NCBI GenBank assembly: GCA_029260515.1
Contig: JAJDDC010000096.1
Span: forward strand, 1 to 64,000
Source: Phycisphaerales bacterium
GTDB lineage: Bacteria; Planctomycetota; Phycisphaerae; Phycisphaerales; UBA1924
Direction of reading: 5' to 3'
Length of the DNA stretch: 64,000 bases
Below, piece after piece: positions 1 to 9,863 of the stretch (positions within the stretch are counted from its first letter, which is position 1; each line of letters begins with the position of its first letter). The notes below the pieces were generated by a model, which searched no databases, was not told where the DNA came from, and was given only the letters and a program-made list of their open reading frames with translations. The position numbers and the translations under genes were made by a program.

Positions 1-2
1 TG

Positions 3-65
3 CTGATGGCGATCCTGGGGGGACCGGTGTTTATTGGGTTGCTGTGGCGGGAGCGGGGGAGGTAG
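3..65 (+). CDS. C-terminal end of a BtuC/FecCD-type ABC permease (partial)
   Basis: Only the last 20 codons before a TAG stop are inside the window; the gene begins upstream. They encode a hydrophobic stretch followed by a basic tail (GGPVFIGLLWRERGR). This resembles the C-terminus of FecCD/BtuC-family permeases, which end in a G-(A/G)-P-x-F-x-x-L-L-x-R pattern and carry cobalamin or ferric siderophores across the inner membrane. The neighbouring B12-dependent methionine synthase makes a cobalamin permease attractive, but that is inference and the fragment is too short to assign a substrate. Confidence 0.6.
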   Translation: MMAILGGPVFIGLLWRERGR

Positions 66-156
66 GGGCTCGGGAGATCGGCAGGTCGTGAGGTCGGTAG
101 GTCGGGGGAGCACGGCTGCCCGAAGTGGTCAGCCGTGGCACCGTTCAACAACGCGT

Positions 157-1941
<1,785 letters not shown>

Positions 1942-1992
1942 GGAGTCTCGCGGTGAGGTCGGCAGATCGGGGGAGGAGGGCGAGGAGGAGAC

Positions 1993-2037
1993 GGAGCCCC
2001 TCACCCCGGCCCACTGCCCAGAAGGGAGAGGGAGGAA
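1993..2037. repeat. REP-like hairpin repeat between the two metH halves (copy 2)
   Basis: This copy starts CCCCTCACCCCGGCCC and ends GGGAGAGGGAGG, matching the repeat at 1011-1058 with a few changes in the first arm. It sits in the short gap between the two methionine synthase genes, immediately after the stop codon at 2042. It could act as an mRNA hairpin or simply be a scattered element. Confidence 0.6.
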
Positions 2038-2041
2038 GGCG

Positions 2042-3925
2042 TCAGGCCATGGCGGGTTCGGGGCGTTGGGCGGGGGTGGGGAGGCCGGTGCCGCCGGCGG
2101 ATTTGTCGCGGCGGTCGTAGATGAGGTTGAGGGCGGCGAGCTTGTGGGCGTCCTCGATCTTGTTGAGCGGGAGGATCTTGCTCGCGTGGACGATGGCGCT
2201 GGTCATGCCGGCCTGGGTGAGTTCGTGGAGGAAGACGGAGTTGAGGATGACGCGGGCGGCGGGCTTGAGTCCGAACGAGACGTTGGAGAGGCCGCAGGTG
2301 AGCTGGACGTCGGGGAAGGCCTGCGCGATGCGGCGTGTGCCCTCGATGAGTTCCAGGGCGCTGCGGCGGTCGGCGTCCATGCCGGTGGAGATGGGCAGGA
2401 CGAGGGGGTCGATGAAGATGTCGGCGATGGGGATGGCGTGCTGCGTGGTCGCTCGTTCGATGGCGCGGGTCGCGATGGCGAGCTTGCGGTCGGCGGTGCG
2501 GGCCATGGCGGCCTCGCGGTCCTCGTCGATGGTGCCGATGACGAGGGCGGCGTTGTAGGTCTTGGCGAGGCGGCAGAGCTGGTCGAACTTGTCTTCGCCG
2601 TCCTCGAAGTTGGCGGAGTTGATGATGCACTTGCCGGGGGCGTGCATGAGGCCCGCCTCGAGTGTGGCGGTCTGGGTGGAGTCGAGCATGAGCGGCGCGT
2701 CCACCTGGCGGGCGATGCGGGAGACGACCTCGGTCATGTCTATCGCGTTGTCACGACCGGCGTAGTCCACGTTGACGTCGAGGACGTGCGAGCCATCGCG
2801 CATCTGCTCGCGGGCGAGCGAGACGATGGCGTCCCAGTCCTCCTCCTCGAGCAGGCGTTTGAACTTGCGCGAGCCGGAGGCGTTGCAGCGTTCGCCGATG
2901 ATGAGGAATGAGGCGTCCTGGCGGAAGTCGGTGGGGGCGTAGAGCGAGGTCGCGGCGGGCTTTGGGGGGGTGACGTCGCGGCTCTGGGGGGCGCGGGCGT
3001 TGACGGCTTGGGCGAGCTGGCGGATGTGCTCGGGGGTTGTGCCGCAGCAGCCGCCGACGGCCGAGACGCGGTCGTTGTCGATGAAGCGGAGCATCGCCTC
3101 GGCGAAGGGCTTGGGCCGGAGCGGGAACTCGGCGCGGCCCTCGACCATGACGGGCAGGCCCGCATTGGGGAGCACGGAGATGTGGCGGTCCCAGTGGCGG
3201 GCGAGGTGGTGGACGTGCTCGGCCATCTCGGTCGGGCCGGTGGCGCAGTTGAGGCCGAGGCAGGCGATCGGGTAGCCCTTGAGTGCGACGAGCGCGGCTT
3301 CAATGGAAGTTCCCATGAGCATCGACCCGGTCTGCTCGATGGTGACCGAGACCATGATGGGGATGTCGTCGGGGGTTTTGCCTGTGTCGTCGAGCGCGCC
3401 GAGGGCGGCGTTGATGGCGCCTTTGACCTGCAGGAGGTCCTGGCAGGTCTCGATGAGGATGGCGTCGGCGCCGCCTTCGATGAGGCCGCGCATGGATTCG
3501 CGGTACGACGCGACGAGGGTGGGCCAGTCGATCTGGGCGAGCGTGATGAGCTTGGTGCCCGGGCCCATGGAGCCGAGGACGAAGCGGGGCTTGTCGGGGG
3601 TGGAGTGCTTGTCGGCGGCGGCGCGGGCGATCCGGGCGGCACGCTTGGCGAGGTCGTAGGTCTCGTCGTGAAGATCGAACTCGCCCAGCACGTGGCGTGC
3701 GCCGCCGAAGGAGTTGGTCTCGATCGCGTCGGCGCCGGCCTCGAGGTAGTTCTCGTGGATCAGTTGGACGAGGTCGGGGCGGGACTTGACGAGGACGTCG
3801 GTGCAGTTCTCGCAGCCGAGGTAGTCGGTCTCGACGTCGAGGTCGTGCTCGTGGACCTGGGTGCCCATGGCGCCGTCGAGGACGAGGACGCGGCGGGTGA
3901 GGTGGTCGAGGAAGGCGGAGGGCAT
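2042..3925 (-). CDS. metH: Methionine synthase, homocysteine- and folate-binding subunit (split MetH, N-terminal half)
   Basis: This 627-residue protein has the two N-terminal modules of cobalamin-dependent methionine synthase. The homocysteine S-methyltransferase barrel covers about residues 8-310, with zinc ligands Cys227 (GLNCATGP) and the pair Cys293-Cys294 (GGCCGTTP). The pterin-binding barrel starts near FLIIGERCNASGSRKF and runs to about residue 610. It binds homocysteine and methyl-tetrahydrofolate; the B12 and reactivation domains are encoded separately just downstream, so the enzyme must assemble from two chains. ATG 3925 gives the typical N-terminus (LDGAMGTQ near residue 17) and has a GGGAG about 10 bp upstream. 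An upstream in-frame ATG at 3976 would add 17 residues unlike the family. Confidence 0.94.
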   Translation of the reverse strand: MPSAFLDHLTRRVLVLDGAMGTQVHEHDLDVETDYLGCENCTDVLVKSRPDLVQLIHENYLEAGADAIETNSFGGARHVLGEFDLHDETYDLAKRAARIARAAADKHSTPDKPRFVLGSMGPGTKLITLAQIDWPTLVASYRESMRGLIEGGADAILIETCQDLLQVKGAINAALGALDDTGKTPDDIPIMVSVTIEQTGSMLMGTSIEAALVALKGYPIACLGLNCATGPTEMAEHVHHLARHWDRHISVLPNAGLPVMVEGRAEFPLRPKPFAEAMLRFIDNDRVSAVGGCCGTTPEHIRQLAQAVNARAPQSRDVTPPKPAATSLYAPTDFRQDASFLIIGERCNASGSRKFKRLLEEEDWDAIVSLAREQMRDGSHVLDVNVDYAGRDNAIDMTEVVSRIARQVDAPLMLDSTQTATLEAGLMHAPGKCIINSANFEDGEDKFDQLCRLAKTYNAALVIGTIDEDREAAMARTADRKLAIATRAIERATTQHAIPIADIFIDPLVLPISTGMDADRRSALELIEGTRRIAQAFPDVQLTCGLSNVSFGLKPAARVILNSVFLHELTQAGMTSAIVHASKILPLNKIEDAHKLAALNLIYDRRDKSAGGTGLPTPAQRPEPAMA

Positions 3926-3965
3926 GGGGTCGGCTCCCGGTCCGTGGGGTGCGATCTCAGGCCGG

Positions 3966-3994
3966 AGTATATCCATTTATCCGGATCAATGGAT
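3966..3994 (-). promoter_or_regulatory. Candidate promoter and palindromic operator of the metH genes
   Basis: On the minus strand a perfect -10-like TATACT lies at 3971-3966. Over its upstream edge is an inverted repeat, ATCCATT at 3971-3977 and AATGGAT at 3988-3994, enclosing a second palindrome ATCCGGAT at 3979-3986. The site is about 45-70 bp before the first metH start, where a repressor would block polymerase. The regulator is not identified, and I see no SAM, SAH or cobalamin riboswitch in the leader. Confidence 0.4.
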
Positions 3995-4102
3995 GAATCT
4001 GTGGTGCCGCGGCAAGAAAATGCTTTCTGCGGGGGTCTGGCGGCCGCACGACACGCGGATTCGTCGCGGGCGAGTTGGAGAGAGATACGGAGGGACGGCT
4101 GG

Positions 4103-5848
4103 TCAGGGGCAGCCGGCGCCGAAGGAGGTGAGGAAGGCGATGACGTCGGAGAAGTCATAGACGCCGTAGGGGATGGCGAGGTCGAGCTGGGGGTGGGCGG
4201 TGGCGAAGCCGGTGAGGAAGAGGAGGACGTCTGTGAAGTCGAGCGAGCCCGAGACGTCGAGGTCGGCGACGCACGGGCCGCGGGCGGTGATGACGTACGA
4301 CGCGTTGGCGGGGACGTTGTAGAGGGCTGTTGTGGAGGCGTCTGGCCAGGTGATGGTGATCTGGTCGGCGGTAATGGCCGCGCCCAGGCCGGCGTGGATG
4401 ACGAGCTCGGAGGTTGCGAGGAAGTTGGAGCCACCTGTGATGAGGTAGGTCTGGGGGCCGGCGGGTGTGGTGAGATCAACGCGGGCGCCGAAGCCGTTGG
4501 GGGCGAGCTCGGGGCGGTTGGACGTGTCGAGGGTGAGTTTGATCCAGTTGGCGTCGGGGCCCTGGGCCTGGTTCTCGAAGTAGGAAACGGGCTGGTCGTT
4601 GTTGAAGATGACGATGTCCATGTCGCCGTCGTCGTCGGCGTCGAGCGTTGCCACGCCGCGGCCCTGTCCGGTGTGTGCGAGGCCGCAGGCGGGGGCGGCG
4701 TCGGTGAACGTTCCGTCGTTGTTGTTGAGGAAGAGGTGGGTGGGGTCGGTGGTGAAGTAGGGCCCGTCCCAGCCGTTGGTGGCGAGGATGTCGGTGTGCC
4801 CGTCGTGGTCGAAGTCGCGTGAGTCGGCGCCCCAGCCCCACTCGCCGTCGTTTACGGCGGCCGCGACGGAGGTTTCGGCGAACGTACCGGCGCCCTGGTT
4901 GATGTAGAGCATGTTGCCCGAGCCGGCCATGCCCGTGTCGTTGAGGCGGCTGGTGACGTACCAGTCGGTCATGCCGTCGTGGTTGTAGTCGCCCCAGGTG
5001 TGGCCCATGCCGTTGGAGTCGATGCCCGTGCCCGAGGCGGCGGTGATGTCGGAGAACGTGCCGTCGGCGTTGTTGAGCAGGAGCTTGGAGGTGAAGAAGT
5101 CGGCGGCGAGCAGGATCTCGGGGGAGCGGTCGTTGTTGATGTCCACGAACGCGACGGAGAAGCCGCGGACGCCCGAGAGGTCTGCGTCGATGGCGGCGGC
5201 GGTGACATCGGTGAACGTGGAGTCGGCGTTGTTCTGGAAGAGGGTGGAGCCGCCGTAGTAGCCGGCGATGAAGAGGTCGAGGTCACCGTCGAGGTCGTAG
5301 TCGCCGAAGGCGGGGGAGTAGGCCTCGCCGAACTGGAAGGAGTCGGGGCGGGTGTTCTTGACGCCGGCGGTTTGGGCGATGTCGGTGAAAGTATTGTCGC
5401 CGTTGTTGCGGTAGAGGATGTTGTTGTCGCCGGTCATGTCGCCGAGGACGCCGAGGGAAGTGACGCACAGGTCGAGGTCGCCGTCGTTGTCGAAATCGCC
5501 GGCGCAGGCGCCCGAGCCGGCGTGCGTGCGGTCGATGCCCCAGGCGGCGGCTTGGTCGGCGAACGAACCGTCGCCCAGGTTGATGAAGAGTCGATCGACG
5601 CCTCGTGCGCCGCCGAGGACGAAGAGGTCGGGCATGCCGTCGGCGTTGAAGTCTCCGACGGCGCCGCCGGCGTTCTGAAACTCGAGGCCGAGCGGGACGT
5701 TGGGGTCGTATTCCGCGGCGAGGCCGGCGGGCGCGGCGCGCTCGGCGAACTGGAGGGTCTGGGCGTGGGCGTGGGGCGCCGCGAGGAGCGGGGAGGCGGC
5801 CGCGATGGTCGCGGCGATCACGTGGCGGCGGGCGCCGTCGATTCGCAT
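4103..5848 (-). CDS. Secreted VCBS/FG-GAP protein with ASPIC/UnbV domain and dockerin-like tail
   Basis: This 581-residue protein starts with a signal peptide ending near AHAQ (about residue 30). At least eight repeats follow, each with a D-x-(D/N)-x-D-G-x-x-D calcium-binding loop (DFNADGMPD, DFDNDGDLD, DYDLDGDLD, DYNHDGMTD and others), typical of FG-GAP/VCBS beta-propellers. An ASPIC/UnbV-type domain then spans about residues 430-510. The C-terminus has two dockerin-like repeats (LDFTDV and YDFSDV) bracketed by a Cys before ADLD and a terminal GCP. It is probably displayed outside the cytoplasm. The function is unknown; related folds bind protein or glycan ligands. ATG 5848 is chosen because it gives a clean signal peptide; the frame is open much further upstream through high-GC bias only. 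Confidence 0.85.
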   Translation of the reverse strand: MRIDGARRHVIAATIAAASPLLAAPHAHAQTLQFAERAAPAGLAAEYDPNVPLGLEFQNAGGAVGDFNADGMPDLFVLGGARGVDRLFINLGDGSFADQAAAWGIDRTHAGSGACAGDFDNDGDLDLCVTSLGVLGDMTGDNNILYRNNGDNTFTDIAQTAGVKNTRPDSFQFGEAYSPAFGDYDLDGDLDLFIAGYYGGSTLFQNNADSTFTDVTAAAIDADLSGVRGFSVAFVDINNDRSPEILLAADFFTSKLLLNNADGTFSDITAASGTGIDSNGMGHTWGDYNHDGMTDWYVTSRLNDTGMAGSGNMLYINQGAGTFAETSVAAAVNDGEWGWGADSRDFDHDGHTDILATNGWDGPYFTTDPTHLFLNNNDGTFTDAAPACGLAHTGQGRGVATLDADDDGDMDIVIFNNDQPVSYFENQAQGPDANWIKLTLDTSNRPELAPNGFGARVDLTTPAGPQTYLITGGSNFLATSELVIHAGLGAAITADQITITWPDASTTALYNVPANASYVITARGPCVADLDVSGSLDFTDVLLFLTGFATAHPQLDLAIPYGVYDFSDVIAFLTSFGAGCP

Positions 5849-5963
5849 GGGCTCTCTCCGGGCGGGGCGTGATCGGTCGGATCGCGCCGGGGCCTCCGGG
5901 CTTAGTTTATCGCGTGGCGGCGTGGATACCAGGGTGGAATGCGGGCCTGCGGGGTCAAAACGA

Positions 5964-5989
5964 CAGGACGCCCCGCGTGGGGGCGTCCT
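5964..5989 (-). terminator. Rho-independent terminator of rpmE
   Basis: A 10-bp GC-rich stem (AGGACGCCCC at 5965-5974 with GGGGCGTCCT at 5980-5989) and a 5-nt loop lie about 40 bp past the rpmE stop. On the minus strand a short T-rich stretch (GTTTTG) follows. Confidence 0.6.
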
Positions 5990-6030
5990 ATAGGTGGTCG
6001 GTTGGGGGGGGGCCGATTGGCGGCGGCGGG

Positions 6031-6258
6031 TTACTTCTTCTTCTTGCCCTTGAAGTAGTCGCCGGCGAACTTGCGTTGGAACTTCTCGACGCGGCCCGCG
6101 GCGTCCACGAAGGTCTGCTTGCCGGTGAAGAAGGGGTGCGAGCCGGACCAGACGTCCACGTGCAGCTCGGGGACGGTGGCGCCGCAGGTCATGACGACCT
6201 CGCCGTTGTAGAAGACGCGGCAGGAGGGGTAGTACGTGGGGTGGGTCTGGGACTTCAT
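6031..6258 (-). CDS. rpmE: 50S ribosomal protein L31, lacking zinc ligands
   Basis: The 75-residue product has the L31 hallmarks MKxxTHPxY at the start, [23 protein letters not shown] in the middle and a lysine-rich tail, and matches the family's usual length. L31 sits at the subunit interface near the central protuberance. The zinc-binding CxxC and CSxCHPF motifs of the zinc form are missing: only isolated Cys13 and Cys25 remain, and the CSxC position reads WSGS. It is therefore a zinc-independent (C-minus) form. It is a single gene with its own terminator, transcribed away from the sigma-factor gene. Confidence 0.95.
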   Translation of the reverse strand: MKSQTHPTYYPSCRVFYNGEVVMTCGATVPELHVDVWSGSHPFFTGKQTFVDAAGRVEKFQRKFAGDYFKGKKKK

Positions 6259-6556
6259 GGCGATCGCTCCGGCTTGCTCGGGGAGGATCGTAGGCGGCCC
6301 TGGGGGCGTGAATCCAACGCGTCGCGGGGTCCCCCAGGGCGTGGGGGGGCGGGTGCTGGGCCCTGGACCGAGGCACGATGGCAGAGGGGGCGTCGGGGGT
6401 GTGGCGGCGGCCGACTGGCGCGGGGTGAGGGCCTATCCGGAGCGGTCTGGCGTTCTCGCGGCGAGGGTGGATGTGAATCATGATGGGCGCCCGGCGGTAG
6501 GATCGGATCGAGGGCGTGCGAGCCGTGCGATCGGGCGCGGCGTGGAGTTGGCGTCG

Positions 6557-7123
6557 ATGGCTCAGAGCGAGTCGCAAGACCTGACGCGGGTGATCGAGCG
6601 GTGGCAGGGCGGTGACGAGGAGGCGGTCCGTCAGGTGATGTCGCTGGCATACTCGGAGCTGCACGATCTGGCGCGGCGGTACCTCGGGGGCGAGCGTTCG
6701 GGGCACACGCTGCAGCCGACGGCGTTGGTGCACGAGGTGTACCTGCGGCTCGTCGGCGAGCGGATGCCCGAGGTGTCGTCGCGGGCGCAGTTCCTCGGGA
6801 TCGCGGCGCGCCTGATGCGGCAGATCCTGGTGAACCACGCGGTGGCTCGGAAGACGGACAAGCGCGGGGCGGGGTGGTCGCGCGTGCCGGTGGACCGCGC
6901 GGTGGAGGCGATGGAACGCGGGCGGGTCGATATTGTGGAGCTGGATCAGGCGCTGCGTGAGTTGGCGCAGCGGGACCCGCTGCATGCGCGTGTCGTGGAG
7001 CTGCGGTACTTCGGGGGGCTGACAATCGAGGAGACGGCTGAGGTGACGGGCGTATCGGCTCGGAAGGTGGTCGCCTGCTGGACGTTCGCTCGGGCGTGGC
7101 TCTTGCGGGAGATGCGGGCGTGA
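6557..7123 (+). CDS. ECF RNA polymerase sigma factor (planctomycete Sig-70_X6/TIGR02999-like)
   Basis: This 188-residue protein has an ECF sigma-2 region at about 10-75 containing GHTLQPTALVHEVYLRL, the signature of the ECF group common in Planctomycetes and Acidobacteria. The sigma-2 end follows (FLGIAARLMRQILVNHA), then a sigma-4 helix-turn-helix at about 140-185 (LRYFGGLTIEETAEVTG). It would direct core polymerase to a special promoter set. The start ATG 6557 gives the usual short N-terminus. Its stop overlaps the start of the Ser/Thr kinase gene by 4 bp (GTGA), the arrangement expected where a kinase rather than a classical anti-sigma factor controls the sigma factor; no anti-sigma gene is nearby. 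Confidence 0.92.
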   Translation: MAQSESQDLTRVIERWQGGDEEAVRQVMSLAYSELHDLARRYLGGERSGHTLQPTALVHEVYLRLVGERMPEVSSRAQFLGIAARLMRQILVNHAVARKTDKRGAGWSRVPVDRAVEAMERGRVDIVELDQALRELAQRDPLHARVVELRYFGGLTIEETAEVTGVSARKVVACWTFARAWLLREMRA

Positions 7124-9660
7124 GCGTGCACGACAGGTGGGAGACAGTACGCGGCCTGTTCCTCGAGGCGCTGGATCTCGAGGGCGAGGCCCGCGCGCGG
7201 TTTGTGCACGAGCGGTGCGCGGGGGACGGCGCTTTGCGGGAGGACCTGGAGGGGCTGCTGCGGTCGCACGTCGAGGGCGGTGTGTTGGAGGGGTCGCCGA
7301 CGCTGGAGGAGATGCTCGGATCGACGGACGCTGGTGAGCCGTTGTACGCGGCGGGCGCCCGGATCGGGAAGTTCGAGGTTGTGCGCCTGATCAACTCCGG
7401 CGGGATGGGCGAGGTGTACCTGGCGACGCGTGTGGACGACTACCGCGAGCAGGTCGCGATCAAGGTGATGCGGCTCGGGCTGGCGTCGACTGGGATGGTC
7501 AGGCGGTTCCAGCGCGAGCGCCAGATGCTGGCGGTGCTGGACCATCCGAATATCTCGCGGCTGCTGGACGGGGGGACGACGGAGTCGGGCCTGCCGTACC
7601 TGGTGATGGAGTACATCGACGGGGGGCTTATCACGGCGCACTGCCGCGAGCGCGGGCTGTCTGCGCGTGAGATCGTGGGGTTGTTCCTGGGGGCGTGCGA
7701 CGCGGTCCGGTGCGCGCACCAGAGCCTGGTGATCCACCGGGACATCAAGCCGGCGAACGTGCTGATCACACACGACGGCGTGCTCAAGCTCTTGGACTTC
7801 GGTGTCGCGGGGCTGATCGATCCCGGCCCGGGGGGGGGCGACGGGCTGACGGTCACGACGCCGGCGGCGATGACGCTCCGGTACTCGAGCCCGGAGCAGG
7901 TGCGTGGGGAGCCGGTGACGACGGCGACGGACGTGTACTCGCTGGGGCTGGTGCTGTACGAGCTGCTGGCGGGGCGGGCGGCGTACGAGGATGACGGGGG
8001 GCCGCGGTACGAGTCAGAGCGGGTAATCTGCGAGGAGGATCCGCCGACGCCGAGCGTGACGCGGCGGCGGGCGGGCGGGGATGTGCACGGGGAGGGAGGC
8101 GCGCGGGGCGAGATCCCGGGCGATCTTGACGACATCGTGATGATGGCGATCCGCAAGCGGCCCGGGGAGCGGTATTCGTCGGCCGAGGCGCTGGCGGAGG
8201 ACCTGGGGCGGTTCCTCGCGGGCGAACCGGTCGCGGCCCACCACGACAGCTACGCGTACCGTGCGCGGAAGTACGTGACGCGGCACAAGACGGGTGTCGC
8301 GTTCGGCGCGATCGCGCTTGTGCTGGTGGCGGGCGGGGTGGCGTCCACGTCGGTGGGGATGGCACGGGCGCGGGCGGCCGCGGTGGTTGCGGAGCGGGAG
8401 CGTGACGAGGCGATACGGGCCCGCAACGAGGCGGAGGGGGTGGTCCGGTTCCTCGAGACGATGCTGGCGTCGTCGAGCCCGTTCGAGCGGGAGGGCGACG
8501 TCACGGTGTACGACCTGCTGCGGTCGGCCGACACGCTGATCAGGACGCGGCTTGTTGACCAGCCAGACGTCGCGGCGAGCGTGCACAAGGCGATGGGGCG
8601 GGTCTACATCGGGCTCTTCGAGTACGAGAACGCGATCCCGCATCTGTCGGCGGCGTTGGAGCACGACCGGGGGGCGCACGAGCCCGGGAGCCTCAGGCTG
8701 GCCGAGGATCTATCGATGCTTGCGCGGGCGAGGTCGGATCTGGTGTTCACGCAGGATATCGATTGCAGGGACACGGTGGCGATGCAGCTCGAGGCGTTGG
8801 AGATCCGGCGTGGTGTGCTGGGGGAGGCGCACGCGTTGGTTGCGGAGAACCTTGGCGATCTCGCGTTGGCCCACTGGTCGCAGGCGCCGCACCAGGCGGC
8901 GTCGGACAAGGTGGTCGCGTTGTACGAGCAGTCGCTGGCGATGTTCGAGCGGCTGGGGTACGGGGAGTCGGCGGAGATCGCGGAGGCGGGCGTGGGGCTC
9001 GGGCACGCGTACGCGTCACGTGGTGAGGACGAGGCGGCGGGGGAGCGGTTTCGGCGCGCGGTGGAGATCTACCGGGCGGACGAGACGACCACGAGTCAGT
9101 TCACACTCAACGCGCTCAACGCGTACGGGGCCTACCTGAGGCGGACGGGTCGGCGCATGGAGGCGGTGGAGGTTTATACGGAATCAATCGGGCGGGCGCC
9201 GAGGCATGTGGTGCTGCAGTCCACGGTGGACGCGGCATGGGAACGGGTGATTTGTCGCGATGGCTCGGACGAGGGCGCGGCGTTCACGGGCGACATGGAC
9301 GAGGCTGTGCGGCTGCAGTCGCGGCTGCTCGCGGATATGTATCCCGATGAGGCGGGGGCGCTCGGCGGTCTGGTGTCGCGGCTCGACGGCGTGATGACTC
9401 GAGGAGGTGCACGCGAGGCGGTCCGCGAGGCGTTCACAGAGTTCGCGCGGGTCCTGCGTGGTGACTCGCCGCTGCTGAGCGGCCTGATCGGTCATCTGGT
9501 GGGTCTTGGCACGGCGCGATGGGGGAACGCGTGGACTGCGGAGACGGTCGAGTCGTGCGCTGGGGCGATGGGTCGAGACGGCGCGGGCGACGAGGCGGCG
9601 GTCGGGGCCCTGCGTGCCTTGGCGGCGCGGCTGCGTGGGGGAGCCTTGGGGGACCCGTGA
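7120..9660 (+). CDS. Membrane Ser/Thr protein kinase with TPR region
   Basis: The product is about 846 residues from the GTG at 7120, which overlaps the sigma-factor stop and has GGAG about 9 bp upstream; a GTG at 7096 is the alternative. After an N-terminal helical region, the Hanks-type kinase domain runs about 83-370, with glycine loop SGGMGEVY, Lys115 (VAIK), catalytic HRDIKPAN at 206-213 and DFG at 226-228, all intact. One transmembrane helix follows at about 391-413. The remaining 430 residues are helical, with TPR-like segments (IGLFEYENAIPHLSAALEHD). The kinase faces the cytoplasm; the TPR part would be on the other side of the membrane or act as a scaffold. The overlap with the ECF gene suggests it controls that sigma factor. 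Confidence 0.92.
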   Translation: MSVHDRWETVRGLFLEALDLEGEARARFVHERCAGDGALREDLEGLLRSHVEGGVLEGSPTLEEMLGSTDAGEPLYAAGARIGKFEVVRLINSGGMGEVYLATRVDDYREQVAIKVMRLGLASTGMVRRFQRERQMLAVLDHPNISRLLDGGTTESGLPYLVMEYIDGGLITAHCRERGLSAREIVGLFLGACDAVRCAHQSLVIHRDIKPANVLITHDGVLKLLDFGVAGLIDPGPGGGDGLTVTTPAAMTLRYSSPEQVRGEPVTTATDVYSLGLVLYELLAGRAAYEDDGGPRYESERVICEEDPPTPSVTRRRAGGDVHGEGGARGEIPGDLDDIVMMAIRKRPGERYSSAEALAEDLGRFLAGEPVAAHHDSYAYRARKYVTRHKTGVAFGAIALVLVAGGVASTSVGMARARAAAVVAERERDEAIRARNEAEGVVRFLETMLASSSPFEREGDVTVYDLLRSADTLIRTRLVDQPDVAASVHKAMGRVYIGLFEYENAIPHLSAALEHDRGAHEPGSLRLAEDLSMLARARSDLVFTQDIDCRDTVAMQLEALEIRRGVLGEAHALVAENLGDLALAHWSQAPHQAASDKVVALYEQSLAMFERLGYGESAEIAEAGVGLGHAYASRGEDEAAGERFRRAVEIYRADETTTSQFTLNALNAYGAYLRRTGRRMEAVEVYTESIGRAPRHVVLQSTVDAAWERVICRDGSDEGAAFTGDMDEAVRLQSRLLADMYPDEAGALGGLVSRLDGVMTRGGAREAVREAFTEFARVLRGDSPLLSGLIGHLVGLGTARWGNAWTAETVESCAGAMGRDGAGDEAAVGALRALAARLRGGALGDP

Positions 9661-9697
9661 GAGGTGGCCCGGGGGGCGACGATTTTCGGGGTTGTTT

Positions 9698-9775
9698 TGC
9701 GCGATCCGGGCGTGCTTCTTGCATGACCTGATAGCGGTCGCTCCGTAGGCGACGGGCCGGGGGCGTGCGGGCGAT
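9698..9775. repeat. Upstream block duplicated before both FG-GAP genes (copy 1)
   Basis: This block, ending about 90 bp before the first FG-GAP gene, recurs at 11530-11606 before the second. Shared runs include GCGCGATCCGGGCGTG, CTTGCATGAC and CCGGGGGCGTGCGGGCGAT. Conservation outside the coding region, with TTGCAT resembling a -35 element, suggests a shared promoter or leader. Confidence 0.55.
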
Positions 9776-9863
9776 TGGTGTCGCTCGGCGGGATTCACGG
9801 ACGTACCGCATCGCACCGGGCGTGGTGGGGCGTCCTCGTCTTCGCTGATCAGGAGCATGAGCT

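Noticed and set aside
3926-4102. Possible SAM, SAH or cobalamin riboswitch before metH
   Set aside because: I could not find the conserved cores of these riboswitches; the leader is short and only the palindrome stands out.
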